A DNA stretch of 64,000 nt from JBNJGB01 sp051747385 (GTDB lineage: Bacteria > Myxococcota_A > UBA9042 > PHBI01 > JACKFB01), in assembly GCA_051747385.1 (NCBI GenBank), contig JBNJGB010000014.1:62001-126000 (forward strand), given 5' to 3'. Both the position numbers and the translations under genes were made by a program. Position 1 is the first letter of the stretch. The number at the start of each line of letters is the position of its first letter. A model generated the notes under the pieces. It did not search any database. It saw nothing but the letters and a program-made list of their open reading frames with translations, and was not told where the DNA came from. Below are positions 24,051-33,368 of the stretch, one piece after another.

Positions 24051-24677
24051 TCAGCGGAGGGAGTGGGGCACGTCCGGGCTCCGCACGATCTCGCAGCCCC
24101 GCTCGCGCAGATGATCCAGGGCCTTGCGGATGTCGCCCTCCTGCGCCTCCACGCCGCGGGTGGCGTCCTCGATGACGCGGGTGCGGAAGCCCAGCTCCCG
24201 GGCGTCCAGGGCCGTGAACTTCACGCACACGTCCGTGGCGACGCCGCAGATCCAGACGTCCTCGACACCGCGGCCGCGCAGGTAGTCGCCCAGGCCCGTC
24301 TTCTTCCGGTGGCCGTTGTCGAAAAACCCGCTGTAGCTGTCGATCTCCGGATCCATGCCCTTGCGGAAGATGGCCTCGACCCGGGCCGTGGACAGGCCGT
24401 CGACGAAGCGCGCGCCGTCGCTGTCCTGGACGCAGTGATCCGGCCAGAGGATCTGCTCCAGCCCGTGCAGGTCGACGACGTCCATGGGCTCGCGGCCCTC
24501 GTGGTTGGACGCGAAGCTCCCGTGATCGGGCGGATGCCAGTCCTGGGTGGCCACCACGAGCGGGAAGCGCTCCTGCAGCTTGTTGACGCCGGCCACGATC
24601 TCGTCCCCCCGCTTCGTGGGTAGGGGACCGCCCGGCATGAAGTCCTTCTGGATGTCGATCAGGATCAGCGCGTGCAT
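24051..24677 (-). CDS. pncA: Nicotinamidase
   Basis: 208 residues. The isochorismatase-like fold has the catalytic triad Asp8 (LILIDIQKDF), Lys106 (AIFRKGMD) and Cys151 (GVATDVCVKFTALDA). Metal ligands Asp46 and His48 sit in TQDWHPPDHGSFA. It deamidates nicotinamide to nicotinate for NAD recycling. pncB lies 22 bases upstream on the same strand, so the two form a salvage operon: PncB converts the nicotinate made by PncA. It converges on speB with a 1-base gap. Confidence 0.95.
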   Translation of the reverse strand: MHALILIDIQKDFMPGGPLPTKRGDEIVAGVNKLQERFPLVVATQDWHPPDHGSFASNHEGREPMDVVDLHGLEQILWPDHCVQDSDGARFVDGLSTARVEAIFRKGMDPEIDSYSGFFDNGHRKKTGLGDYLRGRGVEDVWICGVATDVCVKFTALDARELGFRTRVIEDATRGVEAQEGDIRKALDHLRERGCEIVRSPDVPHSLR

Positions 24678-24699
24678 GGGGGGGCTCCTCTCGCCGGGT

Positions 24700-26175
24700 T
24701 CATTCGGTCCGCCGGTGCGCCTCCATCAGCCGGTCCTTCCGGCGCTGAAGGACCGGGGAGAGCGCCACCGGAAACGGCTCCGGGCACTCCAGCCTCCGGA
24801 CGGCCTCCGGCAGACCGCCGAGCGCCTCGGCCGCGCCGTCGCGGACGGCATGGAGGGAGGGCCGCGACGTCATGGTGAGGCGTCCGGAGCGCAGGATCGG
24901 CACCAGCATCTCCTCGGGCACCGCGTCGTCCGGGATCACCGCCTTCCCTCCCCCGGGGTCGATTCGCGTGACCTCCGTGCCGGGCTCCAGCCGCTCCCCC
25001 TCCTCGTGGATCACATCGAGGCGCGCCACGCCGTCCGCGTCCCGGTATCGCCGGAGGCGCTGCACGCCCGGATTCGTCAGCTTCGCCGGGTCGTCGGACG
25101 TCTTCAGCCGGTGGTGCCAGGTGCCGTCCTCGCCCCGGATGGCGCCGAGCTTGTAGACGCCGCCGAGGGCCGGCTCCTCCCACCCCGTGACCAGCCGCGT
25201 GCCGACGCCCCACAGGTCGATGGGCGCCCCTCCGCGGACGAGGTCGTCGATCCTGTGCTCGTCCAGGTCGCCGCTCGCCACGACGGCGGCGTCCTCGAAG
25301 CCGGCCTCGTCGAGGATGCGCCGGGCGCCGCGCGCGAGCTCGCCCAGGTCGCCGGAGTCCAGCCGCACCCCCACCATCTCGTGGCCCTGCTCCCGCAGCC
25401 AGCGGCCGGCCTCCACGGCCCGGCGGACGCCCTCGAGGGTGTCGTAGGTGTCCACCAGGAAGATGCTGTTGTTCGGCATCACCCGCGCGTAGGTCATGAA
25501 GGCGTCGCGCTCCTCGTCGAAGCTCATGATCCAGCTGTGCGCGTGGGTCCCCTTCACCGGGATCCCGTAGTGCCGGCCGGCCAGCACGTTGGAGGTGCCC
25601 GCACAGCCGCCCACGTACGCCGCGCGCGCCGCGGTCAGGCCGCCGTCGGTCCCCTGGGCCCGGCGCAGCCCGAAGTCCACCACCGCCCCGCCGCCGGTCG
25701 CCAGGCAGATGCGCGAGGCCTTGGTGGCGATGAGCGTGGGGAAGTTCGTCAGGGTCAGCAGCGGCGTCTCCAGGAGCTGGGCTTGCGCGAGGGGGCCGCG
25801 GACGCGGATCATCGGCTCGTGGGCGAACATCGGGGTCCCCTCCGGCACGGCGTCCACGTCGACCTCCAGCCGCAGGTCGGCCAGCCACGCCAGGAACCCG
25901 TCGTCGAACACCGGCGCCCCGTCGTCTCCCGGGATCCCGCGGAGGTAGTCCAGGTCCTCGTCGGTGAAGCGATACCGCTCCAGGTAACCGACCACGTCGT
26001 CCAGCCCGCAGGACAGCGCGTAGCCCCCGTCGAAGGGGCAGCTACGGAAGAACAGGTGGAACACGGCCTCCCGGCCCGCCATCCCGGCCTTCCAGTATCC
26101 GTACGCCATGGTGAGCTGGTACAGGTCCGTGAGCAGGGCCAGGGACGTGCGGTAGATGTGCTCCAGGCGACTCAT
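24700..26175 (-). CDS. pncB: Nicotinate phosphoribosyltransferase
   Basis: 491 residues, start ATG 26175 behind GAGGAGG. Features: YQLTMAYGYWKAGM and AVFHLFFRSCPFDGGYAL at the N-terminus, the phosphorylatable-loop segment VKGTHAHSWIMSFDEE, FLVDTYDTLEG, VRLDSGDLGELA, and DLWGVGTRLVTGW near the phosphate-binding site. It makes nicotinate mononucleotide from nicotinate and PRPP (Preiss-Handler pathway). It is co-directional with pncA and divergent from the YihY/BrkB gene. Confidence 0.95.
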   Translation of the reverse strand: MSRLEHIYRTSLALLTDLYQLTMAYGYWKAGMAGREAVFHLFFRSCPFDGGYALSCGLDDVVGYLERYRFTDEDLDYLRGIPGDDGAPVFDDGFLAWLADLRLEVDVDAVPEGTPMFAHEPMIRVRGPLAQAQLLETPLLTLTNFPTLIATKASRICLATGGGAVVDFGLRRAQGTDGGLTAARAAYVGGCAGTSNVLAGRHYGIPVKGTHAHSWIMSFDEERDAFMTYARVMPNNSIFLVDTYDTLEGVRRAVEAGRWLREQGHEMVGVRLDSGDLGELARGARRILDEAGFEDAAVVASGDLDEHRIDDLVRGGAPIDLWGVGTRLVTGWEEPALGGVYKLGAIRGEDGTWHHRLKTSDDPAKLTNPGVQRLRRYRDADGVARLDVIHEEGERLEPGTEVTRIDPGGGKAVIPDDAVPEEMLVPILRSGRLTMTSRPSLHAVRDGAAEALGGLPEAVRRLECPEPFPVALSPVLQRRKDRLMEAHRRTE

Positions 26176-26279
26176 GGGCCTCCTCGGTGGGCGTGGCGGG
26201 TGCGCAGCGTCGGACCCCGACGAGGACTCCCCGGGTCCAGGTATCTTGCAAATTGGACGCCACGGCCGATGATCGCGCC

Positions 26280-27665
26280 ATGGCGCTCGACCGCATACGC
26301 CGATACCTGAGAGAGGATCTCTGGGAGCCCCCCCGGGAGGGCTCGCCGTGGATCCTCCGCGGGCTCAGAAGCGCGCTGCGAATCCTCATCCTGGCCTTCC
26401 GGGGCTTCGTCCGGGACGAAGGCGTCCACCACGCCTCGGTGCTCGCCTTCGACACGGTCCTGGGGCTCGTCCCCATGCTGGCCTTCTTCTTCAGCGCGCT
26501 CAAGGGCTTCGGGGCATACGACGCCTTCATCCAGGGCACGCTCCGGCCGCTGATCGACAGCACGTTCGGCCCGGGCGAGGCCGGCCAGGTGACGCTCCGG
26601 GAAGCCTTCATGCGGGTCCTGGAGTTCGGCGGGACCACCACCATCGCGCCCCTGGGGGTCGTCGGCCTCGCCTTCCTCCTCTACCTGGTCGTCGTGCTGC
26701 TCCACACGGTCGAGGAGGCCTTCAACCAGGTGTGGGGCGTCCACCGCCCGCGCACCGTCATCCGGAAGATGGCCGACTACTCCGCCATCCTCTTCGTCAT
26801 CCCCCTCGGCCTCCTCCTGTCGACCGTCGTGGCCGGGTGGGAGCCCGACTACGAGCTGGTAGGACCCCTGCACGACGTGATGATCGAGCTGGCGGCGATG
26901 ATGTCGGCGTCGCTGGTCTTCACGTTCCTCTACGTGGTCATGCCCCACACGCGCGTGCCGGCGCGCTCGGCCGTCATCGGGGGGCTGGTGGCCGGGGTCA
27001 CGTGGTACGGGGTGCTCCAGGCCTATGCCGCCTTCCAGATCGGCGCCGCCCGCTACAGCGCCCTGTACTCCAGCTTCGCCACCATCCCGCTGTTCCTGGT
27101 CTGGATCTTCGTGAGCTGGGTCGTCGTGCTGTTCGGCGCGGAGGTCGCCGCCGCGACCCACAACGAGACCGGCTTCCGCTGGCGCGTGCACACCCAGGCC
27201 CCGAGCCCCGCCGTGCAACGCTTCGTGGCGGTCCGCCTCATGGTGGAGAGCGCGGCCGCCTTCCTGCGCGGCGATCCCCCGCGGACCCTGCACCAGCTCG
27301 CGGCGGAGTCGGGGGTCCCCGAGCGCATGGCCCGCTCGGTCCTCACCATCCTGGTCGACAAGGGGCTGCTGGCCGCCGCCGTCCACGAGGGGGACAGCGC
27401 CTACGTGCCGGCGCGGGATCTCTCCAAGATCCGCATCACGGACGTCCTCGACGCCATCGACCACAGCCCGGAGGACAAGACTTTCGCCCCGGAGGCGAGG
27501 GATCCCCGCGGCAAGAAGCTCATGGAGGTCCTCTCCGTCGTGGGCGAGTCGGCCCACCGGGCGCCGGCCAACGTCCACCTCGCCGACCTCGTGGCCCAGG
27601 TGCGCGCCCGGGAGACCGCCGGCTCCGAGGGCGGCGGCCCGGCCCTGTGGGAGGAGAGCGCGTAG
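26280..27665 (+). CDS. YihY/BrkB-family membrane protein with C-terminal winged-helix-like domain
   Basis: 461 residues from ATG 26280; no strong RBS is visible. The N-terminal 290 residues have about six membrane segments with family motifs HHASVLAFDTVLGLVPMLAF, FNQVWGVHRPRTVIRK and IPLFLVWIFVSWVVVLFGAE. The last 170 residues are soluble, with a helix-turn-helix-like stretch TLHQLAAESGVPERMARSVL and TILVDKGLLAAA, reminiscent of Rrf2/MarR winged helices. This layout recurs in many YihY proteins. Members were once called RNase BN in error; their transport or structural role is unproven. Confidence 0.88.
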   Translation: MALDRIRRYLREDLWEPPREGSPWILRGLRSALRILILAFRGFVRDEGVHHASVLAFDTVLGLVPMLAFFFSALKGFGAYDAFIQGTLRPLIDSTFGPGEAGQVTLREAFMRVLEFGGTTTIAPLGVVGLAFLLYLVVVLLHTVEEAFNQVWGVHRPRTVIRKMADYSAILFVIPLGLLLSTVVAGWEPDYELVGPLHDVMIELAAMMSASLVFTFLYVVMPHTRVPARSAVIGGLVAGVTWYGVLQAYAAFQIGAARYSALYSSFATIPLFLVWIFVSWVVVLFGAEVAAATHNETGFRWRVHTQAPSPAVQRFVAVRLMVESAAAFLRGDPPRTLHQLAAESGVPERMARSVLTILVDKGLLAAAVHEGDSAYVPARDLSKIRITDVLDAIDHSPEDKTFAPEARDPRGKKLMEVLSVVGESAHRAPANVHLADLVAQVRARETAGSEGGGPALWEESA

Positions 27666-27679
27666 CCCTGCCGCGGGCG

Positions 27680-27708
27680 GAAAGTGAGAAGTGAGCAGGC
27701 TTGACCCC
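27680..27708. repeat. Dispersed 28-bp repeat, copy 1
   Basis: GAAGTGAGCAGGCTTGACCC-type sequence 15 bases after the YihY stop. Inverted copies occur at 50197-50224 and 61718-61747, each close to a gene 3' end, with one or two base changes. Function is unknown. Confidence 0.75.
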
Positions 27709-27712
27709 AGGG

Positions 27713-27768
27713 CGGGGGCAAGGGCAAGGGCAAGGGCAAGGGAGGGCGGTCGACTTTGCGACCGCCCT
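27713..27768. repeat. (GGGCAA)n tandem plus 10-bp hairpin, copy 1
   Basis: Four GGGCAA hexamers are followed by AGGGCGGTCG (27743-27752), loop ACTTTG, and CGACCGCCCT (27759-27768), a perfect 10-bp stem. The same module is at 59238-59296 with five hexamers and one stem mismatch. There is no T-run on either strand, so it is more a REP-like element than a standard terminator. Confidence 0.8.
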
Positions 27769-27859
27769 GTGACCCCACCGCGGCATGACGCCCCCCGGGG
27801 GTAGCTGCTAGCATCGCGGGTCCGTCCGGGCTGACGCCCGCCCGAGCACCGAGGAGCGC

Positions 27860-29944
27860 ATGGCTGCAGACGAGCAGGGCAGCCCTCCCAACCCGTTCCG
27901 TCCCCTGGCCGAGGCCCGGCCCGAGGCCTACGTCGGCGCGGTGACACGGCACGTCCGGGACATCGTGTGCGTGGTGGATCGCGCCGGGCGCCTGGCGTTC
28001 GTCAACGACGCCCTCGCGGGGATGCTCGGCTGGGATCCGGCGGCCAGCCTGGGATCGGACGCCCTGTCCGTGGTGCACCCGGAAGATCGCCAGGCGGTGC
28101 GCGACGCCCTGGCCCGGTGCGTGGCCGAGGGCGCCCATGCGGAGGTCGAGTTCCGCGGACGTCACCGGGACGGCCACTGGGTGGAGTTGGAGTCCGTGGC
28201 CGTCTCCCAGCTTCGGGATCCCCTGGTCCACGGCGTCGTGGTGTGCACGCGCGACGTCGGCCGCCACAAGCGCATCGAGGAGCGGCTCCGCTCCCGGGAG
28301 GCCTGGTTCCTCGAGGTCACCCGCCAGATGGACGATGTCCTGCAGGTCGTCACGCCCGACCTGCACACCCTCTTCGTCGGGGGCTCGTGCGACCGGGTCC
28401 TGGGCTGGCCCCGCGGCGACCTGGTGGACCTGGATCCCTTCGCCTGGGTCCACACGGCCGACCGGGAGAAGCTCCAGGCGGCGTTCGAGCGCTGCCTGGC
28501 CGCGGACGAGGCCCGGATCGAGGTCTACCTCCGCGGGGAGCCCAAGGACGGCGGCATCCTCCACCTCCAGTCGCTCCTGGTGAACCGCACGGCGGACGAG
28601 ACCGTGGGCGGCGTGGTCATCACCACCCGCGACGTCACGGCCTTCAAGCGCCGTGACGATCTCACCGGGCTGCCCAACCGCTCCGTGTTCCTCGAACGCC
28701 TGGGCCACCTCCTCCGTCAGCTGCAGCGGGATCCGGCGCGCCACTTCGGCCTGCTCCTGGTGAACCTCGATCGGCTGCGCAAGGTCAACGAGGGGCTGGG
28801 GCCGGACGCCGGAGACGAGCTGATCCAGGCCGCGGCGAGCCGCATGCGCGCCGGGATCCGCCCCACGGACACCCTGGCGCGCCTGGGCGGCGACGAGTTC
28901 GGCGTCCTCATCGAGCCCATCGACGACGTGACGGACGCCACCCGGGTCGCCCAGCGGCTGCTCCGCCTGATGGAGATCCCCTACGACATCGACGACCACG
29001 AGCTCCACATCACCGCCAGCATCGGCGTGGCTCTGAGCAACAGCGGCTACACGCGCCCGGCGGACGTGCTGCGGGACGCCCACGCGGCTGCCGTGCGCGT
29101 GAAGGCGCGGGGCGGCGCGGCCCACGAGATGTTCGACGAGCAGATCGGCACCCGGGCCCGGGATCGGCTCAACCTGGAGACCGAGCTCCGCTACGCCATC
29201 GACCGCCGGGAGTTCGTCCTCCACTACCAGCCCATCATCGACCTGGAGGATGGCCACGTGGCCTCGTTCGAGGCCCTGGTGCGCTGGCAGCACCCGGAGC
29301 GCGGCCTGGTCTCGCCGGGCGAGTTCATCGAGGTGGCCGAGGAGTCCGGCCTCATCGACGACCTGGGCTGGATCGTGATGCAGGAGGCGTGCGCCGAGGC
29401 GATGGCCTGGGAGCAGCAGTCGGAAGGCGTCGAGCCCCCGCAGGTCACGGTGAACGTGTCCGGATGCCAGCTCTCGAACCCCAACCTGGCCACCCGCCTG
29501 GAGGTGCTCCTCCGCGAGTCGGGCCTGCCGGGGCATCGGCTCGAGCTGGAGCTCACCGAGACGGCCCTCATCCGCTATCGCGACGTGGCCGAGCGGATGA
29601 TCCGGGAGATCCGCAGCCTCGGCGTCCGCCTCTGCCTCGACGACTTCGGGACCGGCTACTCGTCCCTCAGCTACCTCCACCGCTATCCGTTCGACGTCCT
29701 GAAGATCGACCGCTCCTTCGTCGACCGGGTGAAGGGGGACCACCGCAAGCAGGAGATGGTCCGCGCCATCCGCGCCCTCGCCCAGGCCCTCGAGCTCGAG
29801 GTCGTGGCCGAGGGCATCGAGACGCCGGAGGATCTGGCGGCGATCCGGACGCTCCGCTGCCACTACGGACAGGGCTACTTCTTCGCCCGCCCGCTGCCGG
29901 CGGACGACGCGAAGGCCCTGCTCCGCAGCGACAGCCGCTGGTAG
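27860..29944 (+). CDS. PAS-PAS-GGDEF-EAL cyclic-di-GMP enzyme
   Basis: 694 residues. Two PAS domains (about 20-140 and 145-260; HPEDRQAV and TADREKLQ mark PAS_3-like loops) precede a GGDEF domain beginning DDLTGLPNRSVFLERL (about 265) with an intact LGGDEFGVL (about 342). The EAL domain has FEALVRWQHPERG (about 470), ELELTETALI, DDFGTGYSSLSYLHRYP (about 593) and AEGIETPEDL. Both catalytic motifs look intact, so it could make or degrade c-di-GMP. There is no membrane segment, so sensing is cytoplasmic. The PilZ-like proteins elsewhere in the window are potential readers. It is convergent with a small hypothetical gene. Confidence 0.95.
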   Translation: MAADEQGSPPNPFRPLAEARPEAYVGAVTRHVRDIVCVVDRAGRLAFVNDALAGMLGWDPAASLGSDALSVVHPEDRQAVRDALARCVAEGAHAEVEFRGRHRDGHWVELESVAVSQLRDPLVHGVVVCTRDVGRHKRIEERLRSREAWFLEVTRQMDDVLQVVTPDLHTLFVGGSCDRVLGWPRGDLVDLDPFAWVHTADREKLQAAFERCLAADEARIEVYLRGEPKDGGILHLQSLLVNRTADETVGGVVITTRDVTAFKRRDDLTGLPNRSVFLERLGHLLRQLQRDPARHFGLLLVNLDRLRKVNEGLGPDAGDELIQAAASRMRAGIRPTDTLARLGGDEFGVLIEPIDDVTDATRVAQRLLRLMEIPYDIDDHELHITASIGVALSNSGYTRPADVLRDAHAAAVRVKARGGAAHEMFDEQIGTRARDRLNLETELRYAIDRREFVLHYQPIIDLEDGHVASFEALVRWQHPERGLVSPGEFIEVAEESGLIDDLGWIVMQEACAEAMAWEQQSEGVEPPQVTVNVSGCQLSNPNLATRLEVLLRESGLPGHRLELELTETALIRYRDVAERMIREIRSLGVRLCLDDFGTGYSSLSYLHRYPFDVLKIDRSFVDRVKGDHRKQEMVRAIRALAQALELEVVAEGIETPEDLAAIRTLRCHYGQGYFFARPLPADDAKALLRSDSRW

Positions 29945-29962
29945 GGAGCAGGCTCGGACCGC

Positions 29963-30325
29963 TCAGCTGACGCGGGTGCGCAGCCAGTCCAGGTCGAGCT
30001 TCGCCGGGTGGTCGATGTACGGCTCGGGGTCGTCCACGACGTTGTGGAGGTGCTGCTCCCGGACCTTCCACGTGAGGTCGGGGGACGCCTTGCCGTGCTC
30101 GACGATGTCGAGGCGTCCGTCGTCGAGCATCCGGATGGTGAACCAGTCGTGGGGCTGGTCGCCGCGCTCCTTGTAGATGCCGACGCCCACGTGCTTGTCG
30201 CCGAGCAGCTTGCGGCCGCCGGCCAGGATCTGCTTGTAGGGGAACTCGTCGCGGTGCTGCCCGATCGCGCGGTTGACGACGTCCAGGTACTGGGTGAACA
30301 GCGCGGCGGTGGTCAGGTCGGCCAT
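29963..30325 (-). CDS. Small conserved-looking protein of unknown function
   Basis: 120 residues, start ATG 30325 with GAGGAGG spaced five bases upstream. There is no signal peptide. It is hydrophilic and mixed alpha/beta: helix FTQYLDVVNRAIGQHRDEFP, KHVGVGIYKERGDQPHDWFT, MLDDGRLDIVEHGK, then VREQHLHNVVDDPEPYIDHP. The strong RBS, coding-like composition and lack of low complexity indicate a real gene. I do not recognise the family. It stands between two intergenic stretches, converging on the GGDEF-EAL gene. Confidence 0.7.
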   Translation of the reverse strand: MADLTTAALFTQYLDVVNRAIGQHRDEFPYKQILAGGRKLLGDKHVGVGIYKERGDQPHDWFTIRMLDDGRLDIVEHGKASPDLTWKVREQHLHNVVDDPEPYIDHPAKLDLDWLRTRVS

Positions 30326-30699
30326 GGGGGCCTCCTCGTGGCTGGGGTGCAACCGCCGAGAGCAATACAAGCCGCGTGCCACGCGACCCCCGGGGGCCGG
30401 GTCGTGACACACATCTCCCCAGCTCCAGAGGGCGCGCGCCAGGGCGCCAGGCCGCAAGGCCGCGGAGTGCCCCGGGATCGTGGTGGAAAGCCACGCACCG
30501 AGGCGTTCCGCGACGCCAACCCCTCTCCGCGCCCACCGGCGCCTCGCCCGCGAGCCTCGCCGCGGGGCCGACATGGTTCCCTCCTGCTCCCGTGTGTGTC
30601 GGGGTCGAAACGCGCGTGCAGCCCAAGCCCGCGCCCGTCCCTGACCACCAAGATCACCAAGGAGAGGGCCGCAGCCACCGACGAGGGGCCGGAGCCCGG
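30326..30699. other. 374-bp intergenic region with a diverged core repeat
   Basis: No coding frame convinces me here. At 30429-30465 there is GGGCGCGCGCCAGGGCGCC followed by AGGCCGCAAGG, a diverged copy of the core repeat also seen at 38137, 44940 and 61838. A CACCAAGATCACCAAGGA-type stretch lies at about 30648-30665. Otherwise I see nothing. Confidence 0.5.
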
Positions 30700-31179
30700 C
30701 TACGCAGGCCAGATCGCGTGCGAGGTGCCGTGCGTGGGCTCCTCGGTGTCGCCCCGCTCGAACACGTAGTGGTCCACCGACAGCCGCCCGGCCCCGAACA
30801 CGCTGAACAGGCACAGCAGGAACAGCACCAGCGCGGCGAACTCCAGGTTCTGCGCCATGGTGAACAGCCCCTCCTGCATGTGCACGAAGAAGACGGCGCC
30901 GAAGAGGACGGGCACCTGGACCAGGGCCGACAGGCGCGTCACGAAGCCCGCCGCCAGGAGCGCGCCGCCTGCAAGGTGAGCGCCGGCGACGTAGTGTGCG
31001 AGGGCCACCGAGGCCGCGGGCACGGCGTGGCGGCTCATGGTGTCCGTGACGAAGGTCACGTCCTGGATGAAGTACACGCCCTTCACCACCAGCCCGATGC
31101 CGATGTAGATGCGCACGAGGTCCCACGCGACGTCGAGGTTGGCGAGCGTCCACGCCTTGAGCTGTCGCCAGGTCTCCAT
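30700..31179 (-). CDS. DoxX-family membrane protein
   Basis: 159 residues from ATG 31179 (GGAGGTG upstream). Four hydrophobic segments have DoxX features: DLVRIYIGIGLVVKGVYF near the N-terminus, VAGAHLAGGALLAAGFVTRL in the middle, and LVQVPVLFGAVFFVHM. DoxX-like proteins are linked to thiosulfate:quinone oxidoreduction in archaea and to redox defence in bacteria; the function here is undetermined. The tail FERGDTEEP is cytoplasmic. It is divergent from the aldehyde dehydrogenase gene. Confidence 0.85.
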   Translation of the reverse strand: METWRQLKAWTLANLDVAWDLVRIYIGIGLVVKGVYFIQDVTFVTDTMSRHAVPAASVALAHYVAGAHLAGGALLAAGFVTRLSALVQVPVLFGAVFFVHMQEGLFTMAQNLEFAALVLFLLCLFSVFGAGRLSVDHYVFERGDTEEPTHGTSHAIWPA

Positions 31180-31358
31180 CGAGCACCTCCCGCGCGCCTC
31201 TCCGGCCTCCGGCCGCGGCGCGCCGCTGCGATTCCCTGGGGGCATCACCCGATGCAAGGAGGATACCGGCGCCGGAGGACGGGGCGTGCCGGTTGCATGC
31301 CGGGGCGCCGTGCGCGACGGTCGGGGAGCGACCCCCGGCGACGGCGAGGAGGACGAGC

Positions 31359-32726
31359 ATGACGCTGAAGGTGGTGAACCCCACGACGGGCGAGACGATC
31401 GGGGCGTGGGAGCAGATGGCGGCCGAGGACATCGAGGGGGTCCTCCGCGACGCGGACGAGGCCTTCCGGGCCTGGCGGCGGACGTCCTTCGAGGGGCGGG
31501 CCCACAGGATGCGCGCCGCCGCACGCATCCTGGCCGACCGGGCGGAGGAGCTCGCCGCTCTCATGACCCGGGAGATGGGCAAGAGGATCGGCGACGGGAA
31601 GAAGGAGGCCGAGAAGTGCGCCTGGGTCTGCGACTACTACGCGGAAGTGGCCGCCGGGTTCCTCGCCGACGAGGCCATCGAGACGGACGCCGGCGAGAGC
31701 TTCGTCGCGTACCGTCCCCTGGGGCCCATCCTGGCGATCATGCCCTGGAACTTCCCGTTCTGGCAGGTCTTCCGCTTCGCCGCCCCGGCGCTCATGGCGG
31801 GGAACGCGGCGCTGCTCAAGCACGCGCCGAACGTGCCGGGATGCGCCCGGGCCATCCAGGAGGTCTTCGAGGACGCGGGCTTCCCGGAGGGGCTGTTCAC
31901 GGCGCTCTTCATCGACGTCGAGCCCGTGGGCCGCATCATCCGCGACCGGCGCGTGGCCGGCGTCACGCTCACCGGGAGCGTGGCGGCCGGGAGCAAGGTC
32001 GCCGAGCAGGCCGGCGCGGCCATCAAGAAGACCGTCCTCGAGCTGGGAGGCAGCGATCCGTACGTGGTGCTCGAGGACGCCGACGTGGATCACGCGGTGG
32101 ACGTCTGCGTGAAGAGCCGCCTCATCAACTCCGGGCAGAGCTGCATCGCGGCCAAACGCTTCGTCGTCGTCGAGCCGGTCCGCGAGCGCTTCGAGCAGGC
32201 GTTCGTCGAGCGCATGCGCGGCGTGAAGATGGGCGACCCCGCCGATCCGGAGACGGATCTCGGGCCCCAGGCGCGGCACGACCTGCGCGACGACCTGCAC
32301 CGGCAGGTGGAGGAGAGCGTCGAGGCCGGCGCGCGCTGCCTCCTCGGCGGCTCCGTCCCGGAGGGCCCCGGCGCGTTCTACCCGGCGACCGTCCTGACCG
32401 ACGTGGCCCCCGGAATGCCCGCCTACGAGGAGGAGCTGTTCGGCCCGGTGGCCGCCATCATCCCCGCCGCCGACGAGGAGGCGGCCATCCGCATCGCCAA
32501 CGACTCGCCGTACGGCCTGGGCGCCGCCGTGTTCAGCCGTGACGTGGAACGCGCCCGCCGCATCGCCGCCGACGAGCTGGAGGCTGGCGCCGTCTTCGTC
32601 AACGACTTCGTCCGCTCCGATCCGCGTCTGCCCTTCGGCGGCGTCAAGGACAGCGGCTACGGCCGCGAGCTGTCCCACCACGGCATCCGCGAGTTCGTGA
32701 ACGCCAAGACCGTCTACGTCCCGTAG
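31359..32726 (+). CDS. NAD(P)-dependent aldehyde dehydrogenase, succinate-semialdehyde type
   Basis: 455 residues, start ATG 31359 with GAGGAGGA; the frame upstream is not coding. Aldehyde dehydrogenase motifs are intact: PLGPILAIMPWNFPFWQ (cofactor cleft), GVTLTGSVAAGSKVAEQAG, Glu228 in VLELGGSDPY and nucleophile Cys262 in NSGQSCIAAKRF, then EELFGPVAAI and LPFGGVKDSGYGRELS. The short form without an N-terminal extension and the overall pattern resemble Sad/GabD-like succinate-semialdehyde dehydrogenases. No GABA transaminase is nearby, so the substrate is open. Confidence 0.9.
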   Translation: MTLKVVNPTTGETIGAWEQMAAEDIEGVLRDADEAFRAWRRTSFEGRAHRMRAAARILADRAEELAALMTREMGKRIGDGKKEAEKCAWVCDYYAEVAAGFLADEAIETDAGESFVAYRPLGPILAIMPWNFPFWQVFRFAAPALMAGNAALLKHAPNVPGCARAIQEVFEDAGFPEGLFTALFIDVEPVGRIIRDRRVAGVTLTGSVAAGSKVAEQAGAAIKKTVLELGGSDPYVVLEDADVDHAVDVCVKSRLINSGQSCIAAKRFVVVEPVRERFEQAFVERMRGVKMGDPADPETDLGPQARHDLRDDLHRQVEESVEAGARCLLGGSVPEGPGAFYPATVLTDVAPGMPAYEEELFGPVAAIIPAADEEAAIRIANDSPYGLGAAVFSRDVERARRIAADELEAGAVFVNDFVRSDPRLPFGGVKDSGYGRELSHHGIREFVNAKTVYVP

Positions 32727-32770
32727 GGATCAGCCCTCCAGGCCGAGGTCCCGGGCCTGCCTCGCCCGCC

Positions 32771-33235
32771 TCAGCGCCTGGAGGGCACCGACAGGAGCCA
32801 GGCGACGACCGCCACGCCGACGACCGACATGGCCACGCGCGCTCCCAGGTGGGGCACGAAGAACACCACGGAGGAGCCGATGGTCAGCACCACCAGTGTG
32901 ACGGCCACGGCCTTCGCCCGGGCCGGGATGGTCCGGGACTGCTGCCACTGCCAGATGACCGGCCCGAACACCCGGTTGTCCATCAGCCACGCGTAGAACC
33001 TGGGCGACGAGCGCGCGAAGCACGCCGCGGCCACGAGCACGAACGGCGTCGTGGGCAGCACGGGGAGGAACGCCCCGAGGGCGCCGAGGCCTAGGAACAC
33101 GAAGCCGGCCAGGACCCACAGCAGGCGAACGACGGCCGATCCGCGCGGCGCGGCGTCCTCGTGGAAGCGTCCGCGCCGGTCCTCCCAGCGGGGAAGCTCG
33201 CGCGGCGGTCGGGGCTCTGGGCGAGTGGCGTCCAT
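32771..33235 (-). CDS. DUF454 (YbaN-like) membrane protein
   Basis: 154 residues. I start at the ATG at 33235 (MDATRPEPRPP). After a charged 35-residue N-terminus come a glycine-rich membrane helix (VLAGFVFLGLGALGAFLPVL) and the DUF454 signature LPTTPFVLVAAACFARSSPR, FYAWLMDNRVFGP, RAKAVAVT, then two more hydrophobic segments. The function of this inner-membrane family is unknown. It is convergent with the aldehyde dehydrogenase and divergent from the peroxiredoxin gene. Confidence 0.9.
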   Translation of the reverse strand: MDATRPEPRPPRELPRWEDRRGRFHEDAAPRGSAVVRLLWVLAGFVFLGLGALGAFLPVLPTTPFVLVAAACFARSSPRFYAWLMDNRVFGPVIWQWQQSRTIPARAKAVAVTLVVLTIGSSVVFFVPHLGARVAMSVVGVAVVAWLLSVPSRR

Positions 33236-33368
33236 CGGCGCGCCACAGCCTAACCGTGCGCGTCCGTCCGATCGAGGTTCGGTGGCCTGGGCGCGGACGC
33301 ACCTTGTGCGACCGCCGCAGCGGGCGCAGACTGGACGCTCCCCCACAACACGAGCCGAGGAGGATCCG

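Noticed and set aside
27721..27742. GGGCAA tandem considered as a CRISPR array
   Set aside because: Units are six bases with no spacers; no cas gene is present.
30326..30699. Arg/Gly-rich frames in both strands as small genes
   Set aside because: No ribosome-binding sites, no conserved-looking motif, and the region carries repeat sequence.
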